DNA of 64,000 nucleotides from Chamaecyparis obtusa (GCA_027943335.1 BSBK01007037.1:689501-753500); one strand, 5' to 3'; shown: positions 36,928 to 50,573, counted from the stretch's first letter. Translations and numbers: made by a program. The notes: generated from the letters alone by a model not told the origin.

Positions 36928-39900
36928 AGGCTATAGGAATATGCTACCAAGGCCTACAAAAGCCTATCTCAATTTTCAGAGTTTCAACTTATTTTAAATT
37001 TGGCAACACATTCTCGGTCGGTGTCAGAATTCAAGGTGCTCCTCAGCTGAAAGGGTCAATATTGCATATCTTTTGAACAGTCAGTCATAGCATCAAACTG
37101 TTAGTTCCAATAGCTCTAGATGGCCAAGTAAATGCAAGTGGCAACCTCGTTTGCCATGCACAGTCATTCAAACCCCATCGACGGCTTCATACTTAAGTGT
37201 CCCTCAAGGTCCCTTAAGCATGAAATCAGTGATCTTTTTGGGGTCATATCTCAAAGCTCGTGCAAGGTAGAATTGATCTATCAGGTGCAACATGACCATG
37301 CTTCCAAGGCCTACAAAACCTTACCTCAGTTTTCAGAGATTCAAATTATTTTAAATTTGGCAACACATTCTCGGTCGATGTTACAACTCAAGGTGTTCCT
37401 TAGCTGAAATGGTCAACATTGCGTATCTTTTGAACCGTCAATTGTAGTATCAAACCATTAGTTCCAATAGCTCTAGATGGCCGGGTAAACACTATTGGAA
37501 ATGTCGTTCGCCATGCATAGTCATTTGAACCCTGCCGACGGCTCCGTGCTGAAGTGTCCCTCAAGGTCCCTTAAGCATGAAATTAGATATCTTTGCAAGG
37601 TCATATCTTGGAGCTCGTGCAAGGTAGAATTGATTTGTCAGTTACTATAGGATGGTGCTGCCAAGGCCTACAAAAGCCTATCTCAGTTTTAAGAGATTCA
37701 ACTTATTTTAAATTTGGCAACACATTCTCATTCGGTGTCAGTTTTCAAGGTGTTCCTCAGCTGAAACGGTCAACGTTGCGTATCTTTCAAACAATAGGTC
37801 GTAGCATCGAACTGTCAGTTCCAGAAGCTCCAGATGGCTAGGTAAACACTAGTGGAAACCTTGTTCACCATGCACAGTTATTGGAACCCCGCCAATGGCT
37901 CCATGCTGAAGTGTCCCTCAAGGTCCCTTAAGCATGAAATCAACAATATTTGCAGTGGCATATCTCAGAGCTCATGCAAGGTAGAATCGATTTGTCAAGT
38001 GCTACAGGACCACGGTGGCGGGGCCTACAAAAGCTTGTCTTAGTTTTTAGAGATTCAACTTATTTTAAATTCAGCAATACATTCTCAGGCGGTGTTAGAC
38101 CTTAAGGTGTTCCTCAGCTGAAACGGTCAATGTTGTGTATCTTTCGAACCATCGATCGTAGCATCAAACTATCAGTTCCAACAACTCTAGATGGCCTTGT
38201 TAACACTAGTGGCAACCTCATTCACCATGCACAGTCTTTCAAACCCCGCCGACGACTCCATGTTGAAGTGTCCCTCAAGGTCCCTTAAGCATGAAATCAG
38301 CGATCTTTGTGGGGTCATATCTTGGAGCTCATACGAGGTAGAATCGATTTGTAAGTTGCTACAAGACCGTGCTGCCACGGCCTACAAAAGCCTATCTTAG
38401 TTTTTAGAGATTCAAATTATTTTAAATTTGGCAACACATTCTCGGTCGATGTCAAAACTCAAGGTGTTCCTCAGCTGAAATGGTCAACGTTACGTATCTT
38501 TCAAACAGTCGGTCATAGCATCAAATCGTTAGTTCCAACAGCTCCAGATGGCCCAGTTAACGCTAGTGGCAATGTCATTCACTACGCACAGTCGTTTGAA
38601 CCCCGCCGATGGCTCCGTGTTGAAGTGTCCCACAAGGTCCCTTAAGCATGAAATCGGTGATCTTTGCAGGGTCATATCTTAGAGCTCGTGCGAGGTACAA
38701 TCGATCTGTCAGGTGTTATGGGACCATGGTCCTGGGGCCTAAAAAAGATTGTCTTAGTTTTTAGATATTCAACTTATTTTAAATTCGGCAACACATTCTC
38801 GGTTGGTGTCAGAACTCAAGGTGTTCCTCAGCTGAAATGGTCAACGTTGCGTATCTTTCAAACCATCAGTCATAGCATCGAACCATCAGTTCCAATAGCT
38901 CCAGATGGCCGGGTAAACACTAGTGGCAACCTTGTTCACTAGGCACAGTCATTCAGACCCCTCTGACGGCTCCGTGCTAAAGTGTCCCTCAAGGTCCCTT
39001 AAGCATGAATTAATGATCTTTGTGGGGTTATATCTTGGAGCTCGTGAGAGGTAGAATCAATCTACTAGATTCTACAGGATCGTGTTGCCAAGGTCTACAA
39101 AAGCCTATCTCAGTTTTTAGAGATTCAAATTATTTTGAATTCGGCAACACATTCTCGGTCGGTGTCAGAACTCAAGGTGTTCCTCAGCTGAAACGGTCAA
39201 CATTGCATATGTTTCAAACAGTCGGTCGTAGCATCGAACCATCAGTTCCAATAGCTCTAGATGACTGGGTATATGCTAGTGGCAACCTTGTTCACCACGC
39301 ACAGTCATTCAAACTCCATCGACGGCTCCGTGCTGAAGTGTCCCTCAAGGTCCCTCAAGCATGAAATTGGCGATCTTTACAGGCTCATATCTCAGAGCTT
39401 GTGCGAGGTAAAATCGATCTGTCAATTGCTACAAGACTGTACTGCCAAGGCCTACAAAAGCCTATCTTAGTTTTTAGAGATTCAAATTACTTTAAATTTG
39501 GCAACACATTCTCAGTTGGTGTCAGAACTCAAGGTCCTCCTCAGCTGAAACTGTCAACATTGTGTATCTTTCAAATAGTCAGTCGTAGCATCGAACTATG
39601 AGTTCCAATAGCTCTAGATAGCTGGGTAAATGCTAGTGGCAACCTTGTTCGCCATGCACAATCACTCGAATGCCACCGACGGGTCCATGCTGTAGTGTCC
39701 CTCAAGGTCCCTTAAGCATGAAATTGGTGATCTTTGCGGGGTCATATCTCGGAGCTCGTGTGAGGTAGAATCAATCTGTAAGGTGCTACAAGACCGTTCT
39801 GCCATGGTCTACAAAAGCCTATCTCAATTTTTAGAGATTCAACTTATTTTAAATTCGACAATACATTCTCGGTCGGTGTCAGAACTCAAGGTGTTCCTTA

Positions 39901-42900
39901 GCTGAAACGGTCAACATTGTGTATCTTTTGAATAGTTGGTCATAGCATTGAACTGTCTATTCCAATAGCTCCATATGGTTGGGTGAATGCTAGTGGCAAC
40001 CTCATTCACCACACAGAGTCGTTCAAACCCCGTTGATGGCTCCGTGCTATAGTGTCCATCAAGGTCCCTTAAGCATGAAATCGATGATCTTTGCGGGGTC
40101 ATATCTCAGAGCTCATGTGAGGTAGAATGGATCTGTTAGGTACTACAATAGAGTGGTACCGGGGCCTACAAAAGCCTATCTCAATTTTATGAGATTCAAC
40201 TTATTTTAAATTCGGCAACACATTCTCGGTGCATGTGAAAACTCAAGGTGTTCCTCAACTGAAACGGTCAACATTATGAATCTTTCGAACCGTCAGTTGT
40301 AGCATCGAATAGTTAGTTTCAACAGCTCCAGATGGCTTGGTAAATGCTAGTGGCAACCGCATTCACCATGCACAGTCGTTCAAACCCCGCCGACAGCTCT
40401 GTGCTGAAGTGTCCCTCAAGGTCCCTTAAGCATGATATCGACGATCTTTGCGGGTCATATCTTAGAGCTCATGCGAGGTAGAATCGATCTATCAAGTGCT
40501 ACAGGACCGTGCTACCAAGGTCTACAAAAGCCTATCTCAGTTTTTAGAGATTCAAATTATTTTAAATTCAGCAACACATTCTCAGTCAGTGTCAGAACTC
40601 AAGGTGTTCCTCAGCTGAAACGGTCAACATTGCGTATCTTTCGAACAGTCAGTCGTAGCATCAAACCATCAGTTCCAATAGCTCCAAATGGCCGAGTATA
40701 CACTCCTAGAAACCTTGTTTTCCATGCATAGTTGTTCAAACCCCGCCTACGGCTCCATGCTGAAGTGTCCGTCAAGGTCCCTTAAGCATGAATTCGGAGA
40801 TCTTTGTGGGGTCATATCTCAGAGCTCATGCGAGGTAGAATCGATCTATCAGGTGCTACAGGACCGTACTGCCAAGACCTACAAAAGCCTATCTCAGTTT
40901 TCAGAGATTCAACTTATTTTTAATTCGGCAACACATTCTCGGTCAATGTCAGAACTCAAGGTGTTCCTCAATTGAAATGGTCTACGTTGCGTATCTTTCG
41001 AACAGTGGGTCATAGAATCAAACCATCAATTGCAACAGCTCCAGATCACTGGGTAAATGCTAGTGGCAACCTTATTCCCCATGCGCAGTCATTCGAACCC
41101 CGCCGATGACTCCGTGCTGAAGTGTCCCTCAGAGTTCCTTAAGAATGAAATCAGTGATCTTTGCGGGGTCATATCTCGGAGCTTGTGTCAGGTTGAATCG
41201 ATCTATTATGTGCTACGGGACTGTGGTACCGGGGCCTACAAAAGCCTATCTTAGTTTTATGAGATTCAACTTATTTTAAATTCGGCAACACATTGATACT
41301 TGGTGTCAAAACTCAAGGTGTTCCTTAGCAGAAACGATCAACATTGTGAATCTTTCGAACCGTCGATCGTAGCATCAAATAGTCAGTTCCAATAGCTCTA
41401 GATGGCCAAGTAAACGCTAGTGGTAACCTTGTTCACCATGCACAGTCGTTCAAACCCCACCGATGACTCTGTGCTGAAGTGTCCCTCAAGGTCCTTTAAG
41501 CATGAAATCGGTGATCTTTGCAGGATCATATCTCAGAGCTCGTGGGAGGTAGAATTGATTTTTTAGGTGCTACAGGACCATGCTTCCACGGCCTACAAAA
41601 GTATATCTCAGTTTTCAAAGATTCAACTTATTTTAAATTTGGCAACACATTCTTGGTTGGTGTCAGAACTCAAGGTTTTCCTCAGCTGAAATGGTCAACG
41701 TTGCGTATCTTTCGAACACTCAGTCTTAGCATCAAACCATTAGTTCCAAGAACTATAGATGGCCGGGTAAACACTAGTGGTAACCTCATTCCCCATGCAC
41801 AGTCGTTTGAAACCTGCTGATGGCTTTGTGCTGAAGTGTCCCTCAACGTCGCTTAAGCATGAAATCAGTGATCTTTGTGGGGTCATATCTCGGAGATCAT
41901 GTGAGGTAGAATCGATCTATTAGGTGCTACAGGACCATGGTGCCAGGGCCTACAAAAGCCTATCTCAGTTTTTAGAGATTCAACTTATTTTAAATTCGGC
42001 AACACATTCTCGGTCGGTGTCAGAACTCAAGGTCTTCCTGAGCTGAGATGGTCAATGTTGTGTATCTTTCAAGCCATCAGTCATAGCATCGACCCATGAG
42101 TTTGAATAGCTCCAGATGACCGGGTAAACGCTAGTGGCAACCTCGTTCGAACCCCGCTGATGGCTCCATGCTGAAGTGTCCCTCAAGGTCCCTTAAGCAT
42201 GAAATCAACGATCTTTGAGGGGTCATATCTCAGAGCTCGTGTGAGGTAGAATCGATCTGTTAGGTGCTACAGGACTATGCTGCCAAGGCCTACAAAAACC
42301 TATCTCAGTTTTCAGAGATTCAACTTATTTTAAATTTGGCAACACATTCTCGGTCGGTGTCAGAACTCAAGGTTTTCCTCTGCTGAAACGGTCAACGTTG
42401 TGTATCTTTCAAACCGTCTATCGTAGAATCGAACCGTCAGTTCCAACAGCTCCATATGGCTGGGTAAATGCTAGTGGCAACCTCATTCACCACGCACAAT
42501 CATTCGAACCCTGTCAATGGCTCCGTGTTGAAGTGTCCCTCAAGGTCCCTTAAGCATGAAATTGATGATCTTTGCGCACTCATATCTCGGAGCTCGTGTG
42601 AGATAGAATTGATCTCTCAGGTGCTATAGGACCGTGCTACCATGGCCTAAAAAATTTGGTCTCAGTTTTCAGAGAGTCAACTTATTTTAAATTTGGCAAC
42701 ACATTCTCGGTCAGTGTCAGAACTTAAGTTGTTTGTTAGCTAAAACAGTCAACGTTGCATATCTTTCAAACATTCAGTCGTAGCATTGAACCGTCAGTTC
42801 CAACAGCTCCAGATGATTGGGTAAATGCTAGTGGAAACCTCATTTGTCATGCACAGTCCTTCGAACCCCGCCGACAGCTCCATGCTGAAGTGTCCCTCAA

Positions 42901-45900
42901 GGTCTCTTAAGCATGAAATTGGCAATCTTTGCGGGGTCATATCTCAAGGATCATGCAAGGTAGAATTGATCTGTCAGGTGCTACATGACTATGGTGCCAT
43001 GGCATACAAAACCCTATCTTAGTTTTTAGAGATTCAACTTATTTTAAATTCAGCAACACATTCTCGATCGGTGTCAGAACTCAAGGTGTTCCTCAGCTGA
43101 AACGATCAACGTTGCGTATCTTTCAAACTGTTAGTTCCAACAGCTCCAAATCACTAAGTAAACGCTAATGGCAACCTTTTTCACCATGCATAGTCGTTCG
43201 AACCCCACTGACGACTCCATGCTGAAGTGTCCATCAAGGTCCGTTAAGTATGAAATCGGTGATCTTTGTGGGGTCATATCTTAGACCTCATGTGATGTAG
43301 AATTGATCTATCAGGTGCTACAAGACCGTGCTACCATGGTGTACAAAAGCCTATCTCAGTTTTCAAAGATTCAACTTATTTTAAATTTGGCAACACATTC
43401 TCAGTCGGTGTCAGAACTCAAGGTGTTCCTCAGCTAAAATGGTCAATGTTATGCATCTTTTGAACACTTGGTCATAGCATCGAGCCGTCAGGTCCAATAG
43501 CTCCAAATGGCTGGGTAAACACTAGTGGTAACCTCGTTTACCATGCACAGTCATTCGAACCCCGCTGACGGCTCCATGCTAAAGTGTCCCTCAAGGTCCC
43601 TTAAGCATGAAATCGACAATCTTTGCGGGGTCATAGCTCAGAGCTCGTGCAAGGTAGAATCGATCTATCAATTGCTATAGGACCATGCTGTCGGGGCCTT
43701 CAAAAGCCTATCTCAATTTTCAGAGATTCAACTTATTTTAAATTTGGAAACACATTCTCGGTTGGTGTCAAAACTCAAGGTGTTCCTCATCTGAAATGGT
43801 CAACATTGCGTATCTTTCAAACAGTCGATCGTAGCATTGAATCGTCAGTTCCAATAGCTCCAAATGGTCAGGTAAATGCTAGTGGCAACCTCATTCACCA
43901 CACACAGTCCTTCGAACCCTGTCGACGACTCCGTGCTGAAGTGTCCCTCAAGCTCCCTTAAGCATGAAATTAGTGATCTTTGCGGGGTCATATATCGGAT
44001 CTCGTACAAGGTAGAATTGATCTGTTAGGTGCTACAAGACCATGCTGCCAAGGCCTACAAAAGCCTATCTCAATTTTCAGAGATTCAACTTATTTGAAAT
44101 TCGGCAACACATTCCTGGTCGGTGTCAGAACTTAAGGTGTTCCTCAGCTGAAACGGTCAACATTGCGTATCTTTTGAACCATCGGTCGTAGCATCGAACC
44201 GTCAGTTTCAACAGCTCCAAATGGTCGGGTAAACGCTAGTGCTAACCTCATTTGCCACACACAGTCATTTGAACCCTGCGGGTGGCTCCGTGTTGAAGTG
44301 TCCCTCAAGGTCCCTTAAGCATCAAATCGATGATCTTTACGGTGTCATATCTCGGATCTCATGAGAGGTAGAATCAATCTATTAGGTGCTACAAGACCAT
44401 GGTGCCAGGTTCTATAAAAGCCTGTCTCAATTTTTAGAGTTTCAACTTATTTTAAATTTGGCAACACATTCTCGGTCGGTGTCAGAATGCAAGGTGTTCC
44501 TCAGCTGAAACGATCAACATTGTGTATCTTTCAAACTGTTAGTTGTAGCATCGAATTGTTAGTTCCAATAGCTCCAGATGGTCAGGTAAATGCTAGTGGC
44601 CACCTTGTTTTCCATGCACAGTCATTCGAACCCCATCGACGGCTCCGTGCAGAAGTGTCCCTCAAGGTCCCTTAAGCATGAAATTAGTGATCTTTGCAGG
44701 GTCATATCTCAGAGCTCGTGTAAGGTAGAATCGATCTATTAGGTGCTACAGGACCATGCTACCAAGACCTACAAAAGCCTATCTCAGTTTTTAGAGATTC
44801 AACTCATTTTAAATTGAGCAACACATTCTCGGTCGGTGTCAGAACTCAAGGTGTTCCTCGGCTAAAATGGTCAACATTGCGTATCTTTCGAATAGTCGGT
44901 CGTAGCATTGAACCGTCAGTTCCAACAGCTCCAGATGGCCAGGTAAACACTAGTGGAAACCTCATTCACCACGCACAGTCTTCGAACCCTGCCGATGACT
45001 CTGTGCTGAAGTGTCCCTCAAGGTCCCTTAAGCATGAAATTGACAATATTTGCGGTGTCATATCTCAGAGCTCGTGTGAGGTAGAATCGATCTGTTAGGT
45101 GCTACAGGACCTTGTTGCTAGGGCCTATAAAAGCCTGTCTCAGTTTTCAGAGATTCAACTTATTTTAAATTTGGCAACACATTCTCAGTTGGTGTCAGAA
45201 CTCAAGGTGTTCCTCAGCTGAAACGGTCAATGTTGCGTATCTTTCAAACAGTCAGTCGTAGCATCAAACCGTGAGTTCCAATAGCTCCAGATGGTGGTGT
45301 AAATGCTAGTGGCAACCTTTTTTTCCACACACAATCGTTCAAACCCTGCCGACGGCTCTGTGTTGAGGTGTCCCTCAAGGTCCCTTAAGGATGAAATTGG
45401 TGATCTTTGCGGGGTCATATCTCGGAGCTTGTGCGAGGTAGAATCAATCCATCAAGTGCTACAGGACCATGCTGCCAAGGCCTACGATAGCCTGTCTCAT
45501 TTTTTAGAGATTCAACTTATTTTAAATTCGGCAACACATTCTCGGTCGATGTCAAAACTCAAGGTGTTCCTTAGCTGAAACGGTCAACGTTGCATATCTT
45601 TCAAACAGTCGATCGTAGCATGGAACCATCTATTCTAACAGCTCCAGATGGTTGGGTAAATGCTAGTGGAAGCCTCATTTCCCATGCGCAGTCATTCAAA
45701 CCCCGCTGACAAGTCTGTGCTGAAGTGTCCCTCAATGTCCCTTAAGCATGAAATTGATGATCTTTGTGGGGTCATATCTTAGAGCTCGTGCAAGGTAGAA
45801 TAGATCCGTTAGGTGCTATAGGACCGTGTTACCAGGGCCTACAAAAGCCTGTCTCAGTTTTCAAAGATTTAACTTATTTTAAATTGAGCAACACATTCTT

Positions 45901-46790
45901 GGTCAGTGTCAGAATTCAAGGTGTTCCTCAGCTGAAACAACCAACGTTGCGTATCTTTTGAACCATCGGTTGTAGCATCGAAATGTCAGTTCCAACAGCT
46001 CTGAATGGCTGGGTAAACACTAGTGGCATCCTCTTTCACCATGCATAGTCATTCAAACCCTGCCGACGACTCCATGTTGAAGTGTCCCTCAAGGTCCCTT
46101 AAGCATGAAATTGATGATCTTTGCGGGGTCATATCTCAGAGCTCGTGTGAGGTAGAATCAATCTATCAGGTGCTACAGGACCGTGCTGCCGGGTCCTACA
46201 AAATCCTATCTCAATTATCAAAGATTCAACTTATTTTAAATTCAGAAACACATTCTTGGTCGGTGTCAGAACTCAAGGTGTTCCTCAGCTGAAATGACCA
46301 ACGTTGCGTATCTTTCAAACCGTCGGTCGTAGCATCAAACCGTCAGTTCCAACATCTCTGAATGGCTGGGTAAACACTAGTGGCAACCTTGTTTTCCATA
46401 AACAGTCATTTGAACCCCGCCGAAGACTCCATGCTGAAGTTTCCCTCAAGGTCCCTTAAGAATGAAATCGATGATCTTTGCGGGGTCATATCTCAGAGCT
46501 CGTGTGAGGTAGACTCGATCCATTAGTTGCTACAAGACCATGTTGTCGGGGCCTACAAAAGCCTATCTCAGTTTTCAAAGATTCAACTTCTTTTAAATTT
46601 AGCAACACATTCTCTATCGGTGTCAGAACTCATAGTGTTCCTCAGCCGAAACGGCCAATGTTGCGTATCTTTTAAACCATCGGTCGTATTATCGAACCAT
46701 TTGTTCCAACAACTTTGAATGGTCAGATAAATACTACTGACAACCTTTTTTGGCACACACAATCGTTTGAATGACACTGACGACTCCGGG
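36928..46790 (+). repeat. 357-bp satellite array, right block (about 27 monomers)
   Basis: Anchor positions run from 37194 to 46436 (27 anchors). Steps are 357 bp except single-base losses (39335, 40762, 45008 steps of 356), a 340 step (near 42100) and a 337 step (near 43130). It begins inside a monomer at the LTR junction and ends near 46790, where GACGACTCC runs into unrelated GGGGTGAGCAGTAGG. All monomers share one orientation. Monomers differ by many scattered substitutions, so the array is not recently homogenised. Open frames of 60-110 codons in each monomer end at the conserved CTTAAGCATGA. Confidence 0.97.
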
Positions 46791-46799
46791 GTGAGCAGT

Positions 46800-48110
46800 A
46801 GGATGAGTGCAAATATGTATTCTAGTGTTTGTCATTAACAATCGGTCAGTTAGGGGACAATTAGAATTTAGTTTGTAAAAGCATAAGGTTTCATATCCAC
46901 ATCTATCATAGTAATCTTATTAATAAAAGAACTCTTGCCAACATTAGGGTACCCTAAGAATCCTTATATTATGTAATGTCCCTGATTTAGCAAGTACCTA
47001 TGCTTGCTATTGTCAGTTCATTAATGCGATTCCCATGAGCTGATGGAATGTTTCAAAAGTGGTGGGTGGCTAGCAAATCTGGGTGCATTTCTAGTAGTGC
47101 TATGAATTAATGGCAGGAGGTTTGTTGTTCGAAGGTTTTAATACAGAGACTGCGGTGACCAGACTTAATTATCATAATTGCAGGGTCTTTCAATTCTCTG
47201 CCAGGCGTAAGTCTTCTGCAAACGGTTCTTCCCAGCAGGCGCAGGTTTGATCACATTATCAGGTGTGTGAGTTGATGCTTTGCTATTACATTCCAGTAGC
47301 CACAAATTCAATAACAGAAGTTGCGTGAGCAATTTCAGCTGGAGATTATGCTTTCAATCATAGCAGATAAAATAACAGGTGCATGAATGTTATTTTAATT
47401 TGAGGAGATTATGAAATATTATAAATTATAATAATGAACATGGAGTTTCAATTTATCGAATGTCTTGAAATTTAAATGAAGAATTTTCAACCAAGCTATA
47501 AATAAATTGTTGAAGCATTAGTATCCGGATCTGTCAAAATTTCTTTAAAAAATTATCATTGCAAGAACAAGAGCCACTTAGGCTTCTTACATATTATATT
47601 TATACATTTATGCATTCATTTCATTACTTTTGTTATTATTACAATTAAGGAATTGACTGTTATTGAGGACAGTGACTGGCATTTGTAGCACAGTCAGCAA
47701 GTTAAACATACAAGCATAACTATAAGGCATGGGAAATTTACAAAGCAAAGACATGAACATAAAAATAATTTAGTATACATCAATACACCAAACACATGAA
47801 CTGCATACCTAAAACATAAAAAAAAAAAAAAATTCATAGGGCATGAAGTCAAATATATATGTCCAATAATGTCATACATTGAATATATTCAATATAGTAA
47901 AATTGGCTTCCTCAAAGCCAAATGGATGTACAACGTATCACTGATACAATATAGAAAAAATATGTCCACTAATGCCATTTAGGCATACAATCCATATCCC
48001 TAATCTAGTCCTTTCCCGTTAGACGAAGAAAACAAATCCCTAGCTGTCTTCGATCGTCGCATCAATGGAGATGCAGTGGATGCCGTAGTCTTCCAAGTGC
48101 GCTCACTCAT
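46800..48110. other. Interior of the TIR element, 3' flank of the minus-strand gene
   Basis: AT-rich sequence without recognised coding regions. The A-rich run at 47819-47833 and nearby T-rich stretches could belong to the 3' UTR of the leftward gene. Confidence 0.4.
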
Positions 48111-48118
48111 CCTCCTGT

Positions 48119-50371
48119 CTAGACTCTTCTATAGCTCGACTTGATAAAAAAAAAATTAGATAGAGATAACTAATATACATCAAAATTGAATTATACAATG
48201 ACATAAAATTGAATATTGGCTTACCACTAGCAAATAGTCACTATGCTCATCCACCGAAGGTGCATGTTGGCAATCTGGAGTCATAAGTCCCTACAACAAT
48301 GATCAAAATAATAATTAAAATACATACATGGATATCATTATAAAATTCAATACAAACTATTAAAATAACAATTAAAGTTAAGTGATCTCTTTCATACCTC
48401 AATCAGTGCTTCAGAACTAGCTACTGCTGTAGCTACTCCATGATCCAAAGTATCACGGACAGAAGGAGGAGTCTCTGATGTCAAAAGCTAAAAATGAAAC
48501 AAAAAAAGTAAATTGTGCAGTTATCAAGATTACATATATTTTTTACAACCCTACTAATGAGTAAATGATACCTCCGTGAAGGTTCCACTGCGTCCTCTGG
48601 TGTGCAATGTCGAAGTCGAAGCTCCAACATTCAACTAGTGCACATGTACATGGAAAATTATAAGATAACCATTCATATAAGAATGTACTACTGACATGTT
48701 AATTATAATGCATTATAACATGTATACTTGTGGACTCAATGGTGACCTCACAAACCTAGGTGAAAGAATGTAATCATCGTGCCTCTGGATTTTGATCATA
48801 ATTTGTCTAGTAATTTAGTCATTCATTCATTAATTAAATATGATCAAGTAAATCCAATTAATATGCAAATAAAGATACCTCAAGGAAAGTTGCACAATGC
48901 CCTTCCTTGTCTGTTGTGAATGTCAATGGTCCACTAGTGCACATCTAATGCACATGCACAATAAGTTAGGATACAATTATTCATATAATTACATAATAAT
49001 CAAATATGTTAATTAAATGTTTTATTCGATACATACCTATGGAATTGACGACGATGTGTAAAAGGGGACATTAGGATCATTGCCACTTCCACTACCACTG
49101 CCACCACCACTGACACTCTTGCCCTAAATTTTCATCATGAACAATAGATACTAAATTAAATAGTTATTCTTTTATAAATGAAATATGATCAAAGCAATTT
49201 AATGAACTTGGAAATATTTACCTGTGTGTCAATGCCAAATGTCATATTTAGAAAGTTATTAGTCATCAATCCAGAATCCTCTTGCTCTCTCTCACTGGTA
49301 CCAAATGTGCACAAGCATCCACATGACCGACAAATATGCCCCCTCGAGGATTGACCATAGTCACCCTCAACTAAAGGAGTGGCACACTGAATGAGAGTCC
49401 ATGTCAAAGCACTAATTGTGCCTAGTGTGTCTGCCTCTACATGTTCCTTCACAACGGAAGGAATACTAACATGATCCAACGGTGGCTTGCCACTAACAAC
49501 CCTAGGTACGTTAGGGTCACAATGTGCCCCTGCTCGATCAAACAATGAACCCCCTCCTCTACCCTGAGAATGCAGCATGTCAAAATAATTTGGCACCACC
49601 TTGAGTACAAACTCGCAATAGAGTTTCCTCAAGAAATATATGGGAACTTCATAATTGTTACAAGGAGGCAAATCAAAGACCATCCACCATCTCTCCCAAA
49701 AATTGTTTTTAATGTCTTCATTTATGCACCAATGAATTGGGAACCTCCTTGTTGTAGTTCTAAGAGTATTTGCGTCCCTTGGTTTTTTAAATAGCTGGCA
49801 AATGTCATCTTTTGTGATTTTTTTCTTTTTTATGTCCGCATAAGATAATTTATTTGCATAGTATTGTTTTTGTTCTTCTCTTTTATACCGCCATAAATTA
49901 ATTTGCCCATTAACTGCACTTACGTGGGTCAAGATTGCTTCCAATGATTTTGCAAGTCTTGCCCTTCTGGGATTTGTATCACTAGAATCTTTTAACCTAT
50001 TAATTAAAGATTCTAATTCTTTTTGCCCTCTTTCAATTTGGTTCAATAAATTTTGTTGTGTTCGAGGAGGAGGTTTCTCGATTGGTGGAGGCAATTGAGG
50101 TTCATTTTCTTCATTTCTTTCTTCATTCGGTTCTTCATGAGGAGACGGAGGGTTTGGGGGAGGGAGATTATTTATTCCTGGCAATTAAAAAAACTACATT
50201 TTAAAATATTGATTACACAACAAATTTAAACAAAAACAAATTTGAACAAAACAAATTTAAACAAAAACAAATTACAATGAAACTAAAATTTTAAAACAAA
50301 AAGAGGCATGATAAGTTGTAAAAACACTTACCTCTTCTCCGGGATCGAACTTGACGATGCTGTGGAGCCAT
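48119..50371 (-). CDS. Multi-exon gene of the TIR element, unknown function
   Basis: Exons on the minus strand: 50371-50332 (starts MAPQHRQVRSRRR), 50177-49222, 49123-49037, 48944-48879, 48634-48572, 48487-48398, 48290-48225 and a short last exon from 48139 to a TAG at 48119. Introns are bounded GT...AG; the first is phase 1, the later ones phase 0, and all proposed exons stay open. The protein has a proline/glutamate-rich N-terminus, a helical part (ARLAKSLEAILTHVSAVNGQ), FPIHWCINEDIKNNFWERWW, a CRSCGCLC cysteine cluster, and a Gly-Ser run in exon 3. Exon 3 ends in TAG exactly where CAG|GTATGT would be a standard donor, so a premature stop by C-to-T is likely; without it the product is about 450 residues. 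Its promoter side faces the right TIR. I do not recognise the family; an accessory transposition protein is inferred from position. The chain end is the least certain part. Confidence 0.6.
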
Positions 50372-50416
50372 TTTATTGATGGATAAACACAAATAATTGA
50401 TTCACAAACAACTATA

Positions 50417-50570
50417 ACAGGGCGTGCACACTTTCAAATACCCTCTTAGCTGAAAACACGGGTTTGAGAAAGCAAAATGAGCTCAAACCCGCGTGCAGCA
50501 AAAATATATAAGTTTTTACAAAGGGCGTACGCCCTATAGGGAGCACACCCTTTAGTGCGTGCACACTATG
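50417..50570. promoter_or_regulatory. Right subterminal GC-rich palindromes
   Basis: Contains GGGCGTGCAC (near 50418), the perfect palindrome GGGCGTACGCCC (50523-50534) overlapping CCCTATAGGG (50532-50541), and GTGCGTGCACAC (near 50555). They lie between the right TIR and the start codon at 50371 of the minus-strand gene, matching the position and words of the left cluster. Confidence 0.55.
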
Positions 50571-50573
50571 TGC

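Noticed and set aside
26438..46292. Dozens of 60-110-codon open frames with similar proteins
   Set aside because: They are frames within the 357-bp monomer, all closed by the same conserved stops. They have no shared promoter or splice evidence, so they are not annotated as genes.
26323..46790. CRISPR-like regular repeats
   Set aside because: The repeat is continuous 357-bp satellite with no short repeat/unique spacer pattern, in a plant-like genome.
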